The notes under the pieces: model-generated
Databases searched by the model: none
The model's input: the letters and a program-made list of their open reading frames with translations, nothing else
Told to the model about the DNA's origin: nothing
Made by a program: the position numbers and the translations under genes
In this document: positions 7,769-9,611 of the stretch, in pieces
How positions within the stretch are numbered: position 1 is the first letter of the stretch
Layout: every line of letters begins with the position of its first letter
Assembly: GCA_013813945.1 (NCBI GenBank)
Contig: JACCQV010000106.1
Location: 1-9,611, forward strand
Origin: Deltaproteobacteria bacterium
GTDB taxonomy: Bacteria > Myxococcota_A > Polyangia > Haliangiales > Haliangiaceae
Direction: 5' to 3'
Length of the DNA stretch: 9,611 nt

Positions 7769-9070
7769 CTAGATCGCGACGAACGTCTGATTGTCCTCGG
7801 TGGTCGCGAACACCTTCTTCGCGCGCGTCGGGATGCTGGTGTTCGCCGAGATCACGACGGACATCTTGTCGCCGGCAACCTTGACGCCCATGTTGTGCGG
7901 CGTGACGTCGAGCAGCACGACCTCTTGCAGCTCGCCGCCCATGATGCCCGAGTGCACGGCCGCACCCATCGCGACGATCTCGTCGGGATTGACGCCCTTG
8001 CTCGGCTGCTTGCCGAAGATCGACACCGCCCGCTCCTGGACAGCGGGCATCCGCGTCATGCCGCCGACGAGCAGGATCTGATCGATGTCCTGCGGCGTGC
8101 AGTGCGCGTCGCTGAGCGCTTTCTGGCACGGCGCATCGAGACGATCGAGGAGCCGCTTGCACGCGCGCTCGAGCTGACCACGCTCGATCTCGCGCATCAG
8201 GTGGATCGGGCCCGTCGGACCGGCAGCGATGAACGGCAGGTTGACGTCGGTCGTCATCGCGCTCGAGAGCTCGATCTTCGCGCGCTCGCCGGCTTCCTTG
8301 AGCCGCTGCAGTGCGACCGAGTCGGCGCGCAGGTTGATGCCGTGCTCGGCCTGGAAGTCCTCGGCGAGCAGATCGATGATCACCCGATCGAAGTCGTCGC
8401 CGCCGAGCGTGGTGTCGCCGTGCGTGGCGAGGACCTCGAAGACGCCGTTCTCGATCGCGAGGATCGAGATGTCGAACGTGCCACCGCCGAGGTCGAACAC
8501 CGCGAGTCGCTGATTGTGCTGGTGCTGCGCGCCGTACGCGAGTGCGGCGGCGGTCGGCTCGTTGAGGATCGCGCGGATCGTCAGACCCGCGATCGCGCCC
8601 GCGTCCTTGGTCGCCTGGCGCTGGACGTCGTCGAAGTACGCCGGAACGGTCACGACCGCTTCGCTCACGGTCTCGCCGAGGTAGTCCTCGGCAACGCGCT
8701 TCATCTTCGCGAGTACGTGGGCCGAGATCTCCTGTGGTGACCTCGCGGTGCCCGCGATGTCGACCCAGGCGTCGCCGTTCTTTGCCGGGACGATCGTGTA
8801 CGGCAGGCGCTGCTGGATGTCCTGGATGTCGCGCTCGCCGGCCTTGCGCCCGATCAGACGCTTGGCACCGAAGACCGTTCTCGTCGGATTTGTGACCATC
8901 TGCCGCTTGCTCGCGGCGCCAACGACGACGTCACCGTCGGCGTTCCACGACACCATCGAAGGCGTGGTTCGACCGCCCTCCTGATTGTGGATGACGGTGG
9001 CCTCCCCACCCTCGAGGACCGCCACACACGAGTTGGTGGTCCCTAGATCGATCCCGATGACGCGCCCCAT
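7769..9070 (-). CDS. DnaK/Hsp70 paralogue, ended by an in-frame TAG inside the substrate-binding domain
   Basis: As written, this encodes 433 residues of an Hsp70 chaperone. The ATPase domain is complete: IDLGTTNS (7-14), VTVPAYF (140-146), NEPTAAALAYG (170-180), DLGGGTFDIS (193-202), GGDDFD (223-228) and LVGGMTRMP (334-342). The linker (about 384-388, VVLLD) and the start of the substrate-binding beta domain (DVTPHNMG, 388-395) follow; normal DnaK has DVTPLSLG there, so this is a divergent paralogue and not the housekeeping copy. The frame stops at a TAG (7771-7769) straight after DNQTFVAI, where relatives continue with a charged or polar residue and a QGE-type strand. That continuation is present downstream (separate entry). 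The ATG at 9070 directly opens the conserved N-terminus. It lies 17 bases after the TPR-protein stop, so an operon is likely. The ATPase could fold, but client binding would be lost or damaged unless the TAG is read through or is an error. Confidence 0.88.
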   Translation of the reverse strand: MGRVIGIDLGTTNSCVAVLEGGEATVIHNQEGGRTTPSMVSWNADGDVVVGAASKRQMVTNPTRTVFGAKRLIGRKAGERDIQDIQQRLPYTIVPAKNGDAWVDIAGTARSPQEISAHVLAKMKRVAEDYLGETVSEAVVTVPAYFDDVQRQATKDAGAIAGLTIRAILNEPTAAALAYGAQHQHNQRLAVFDLGGGTFDISILAIENGVFEVLATHGDTTLGGDDFDRVIIDLLAEDFQAEHGINLRADSVALQRLKEAGERAKIELSSAMTTDVNLPFIAAGPTGPIHLMREIERGQLERACKRLLDRLDAPCQKALSDAHCTPQDIDQILLVGGMTRMPAVQERAVSIFGKQPSKGVNPDEIVAMGAAVHSGIMGGELQEVVLLDVTPHNMGVKVAGDKMSVVISANTSIPTRAKKVFATTEDNQTFVAI

Positions 9071-9087
9071 CGCTCGCGCGAGTATAC
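9071..9087 (-). promoter_or_regulatory. TATACT -10-like box and palindrome between TPR-protein and Hsp70 genes
   Basis: The 17 bases before the Hsp70 ATG contain TATACT on the minus strand (9086-9081), one mismatch from the sigma-70 -10 consensus, followed by the perfect ten-base palindrome CTCGCGCGAG (9073-9082). A start about seven bases after the box would leave a leader of only some four bases. No purine-rich ribosome-binding site lies at normal distance, which fits either a nearly leaderless internal transcript or translational coupling with the upstream gene. No convincing -35 was found. Confidence 0.3.
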
Positions 9088-9611
9088 CTACTTCCGACGA
9101 GTGAACAGCTCACCGAGCGCGGTCTTGGCCAGCTGCAGATCAGGATCGAGCTGGAGCGCGTCCATCAGCTCGACCCGGGCCTCGTCGATGCGCCGCGCGA
9201 GCTGGGCCTCGCGGCCCTTCGCGTAGTGGATCAGTGCCTGATACCGCGGGACGCCGGGCTGACGTGAGACGAGGGTCTCGAGCTTCATCCGCGCATCGGT
9301 CAACCGGCCCTGGGTGAGCAGCTCCTGGATCGCGCCGAGCTCGGCATCGCCCGCGCTGCTCGTCGACGGCGGCAAGGAGGAGGACGGCATGCGCTGGGGC
9401 TGCGGGGGCCGCGCCTGCGGAGGTGACGGAGCTGCCGTTCGAGGCGTCGCCGGGAGAGATCCCGTGGTCGATGGGGCGGCCGTGACCGGATAGGCGCGCG
9501 GCGTGCGCGTCGGCGTCTGCGGGTTGGTCGCCGGCCGAGCCGGCTGCGGTGGCGCCGAAGTCGTGCTGGGGCGAGCGACCGGGCCCGCCGTCGGACGCGG
9601 CTGCGCCAGTG
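9088..9611 (-). CDS. Proline-rich linker protein with C-terminal TPR-like helices (N-terminus off window)
   Basis: The frame is open from the right edge to a TAG at 9090-9088, giving 173 visible residues of a protein whose N-terminus lies outside. Roughly the first 80 are a low-complexity linker rich in Pro, Ala, Thr and Arg, likely disordered. The remaining 90 or so form amphipathic helices with a TPR-like rhythm: GRLTDARMKLETLV, then YQALIHYAKGREAQLARR, then DEARVELMDALQLDPD, closing with AKTALGELFTRRK at the stop. Such helices mediate protein-protein contacts. The methionine at 9390 is in frame but lies inside the linker, and coding composition continues upstream of it, so it is probably not the true start. 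The gene is followed closely by the Hsp70 paralogue on the same strand, so it may act as its partner; a J-domain in the missing N-terminus would fit, but nothing visible shows one. Confidence 0.7.
   Translation of the reverse strand, partial: LAQPRPTAGPVARPSTTSAPPQPARPATNPQTPTRTPRAYPVTAAPSTTGSLPATPRTAAPSPPQARPPQPQRMPSSSLPPSTSSAGDAELGAIQELLTQGRLTDARMKLETLVSRQPGVPRYQALIHYAKGREAQLARRIDEARVELMDALQLDPDLQLAKTALGELFTRRK

Noticed and set aside
7769..7771. General reassignment of TAG to an amino acid in this organism
   Set aside because: The adjacent TPR-protein gene ends naturally at a TAG (9090-9088) after a complete-looking domain, so TAG appears to work as a stop here.
7505..8740. A 411-codon plus-strand frame opposite the Hsp70 gene
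   Set aside because: Antisense shadow of a clear DnaK coding frame, rich in Arg, Asp and Val with no domain recognised.

Overview
The window is GC-rich chromosomal DNA that looks like a predatory or soil member of the Myxococcota, perhaps Haliangium/Kofleriaceae-like. This placement is an inference. It rests on the strong G/C preference at third codon positions, a lipoprotein with an alanine/glycine/serine-rich linker of the kind common in that group, a proline-rich linker protein next to an extra Hsp70, and a possible sigma-54 promoter. I see no tRNA, rRNA, CRISPR array, insertion sequence or phage gene.

Layout from left to right. Positions 1-4234 (minus strand) are almost all of a large Lhr-type DNA helicase whose C-terminal end runs off the left edge. 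A 38-base gap with overlapping promoter-like hexamers separates it from a divergent lipoprotein gene (4273-4959, plus). A 262-base non-coding stretch follows, holding a small palindrome with a TTGACA box and a sigma-54-like site. Next comes a tight two-gene unit on the plus strand: an endonuclease/exonuclease/phosphatase-fold hydrolase (5222-5938) overlapping by four bases with a two-HKD phospholipase D/cardiolipin-synthase-type enzyme (5935-7488). Converging on it from the right is a minus-strand pair: a protein with a proline-rich linker and TPR-like helices (9088-9611, N-terminus off the window) followed 17 bases later by a DnaK/Hsp70 paralogue (9070 downwards).

The most notable observation is in the Hsp70 gene. 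Its ATPase domain is complete, but an in-frame TAG at 7769-7771 interrupts the substrate-binding beta domain. Clear family sequence continues in the same frame for 84 more codons to a TGA at 7514-7516. Even the extended product would lack the helical lid of normal DnaK. The gene is therefore either a recently broken paralogue, a naturally truncated one, a readthrough case or a sequencing error.

The genes fall into three unrelated jobs: DNA repair (Lhr), membrane phospholipid or phosphodiester chemistry (the hydrolase/PLD pair, resembling the ybhP-clsB arrangement of enterobacteria), and protein folding (TPR protein/Hsp70). I did not find a clearly new multi-gene system.
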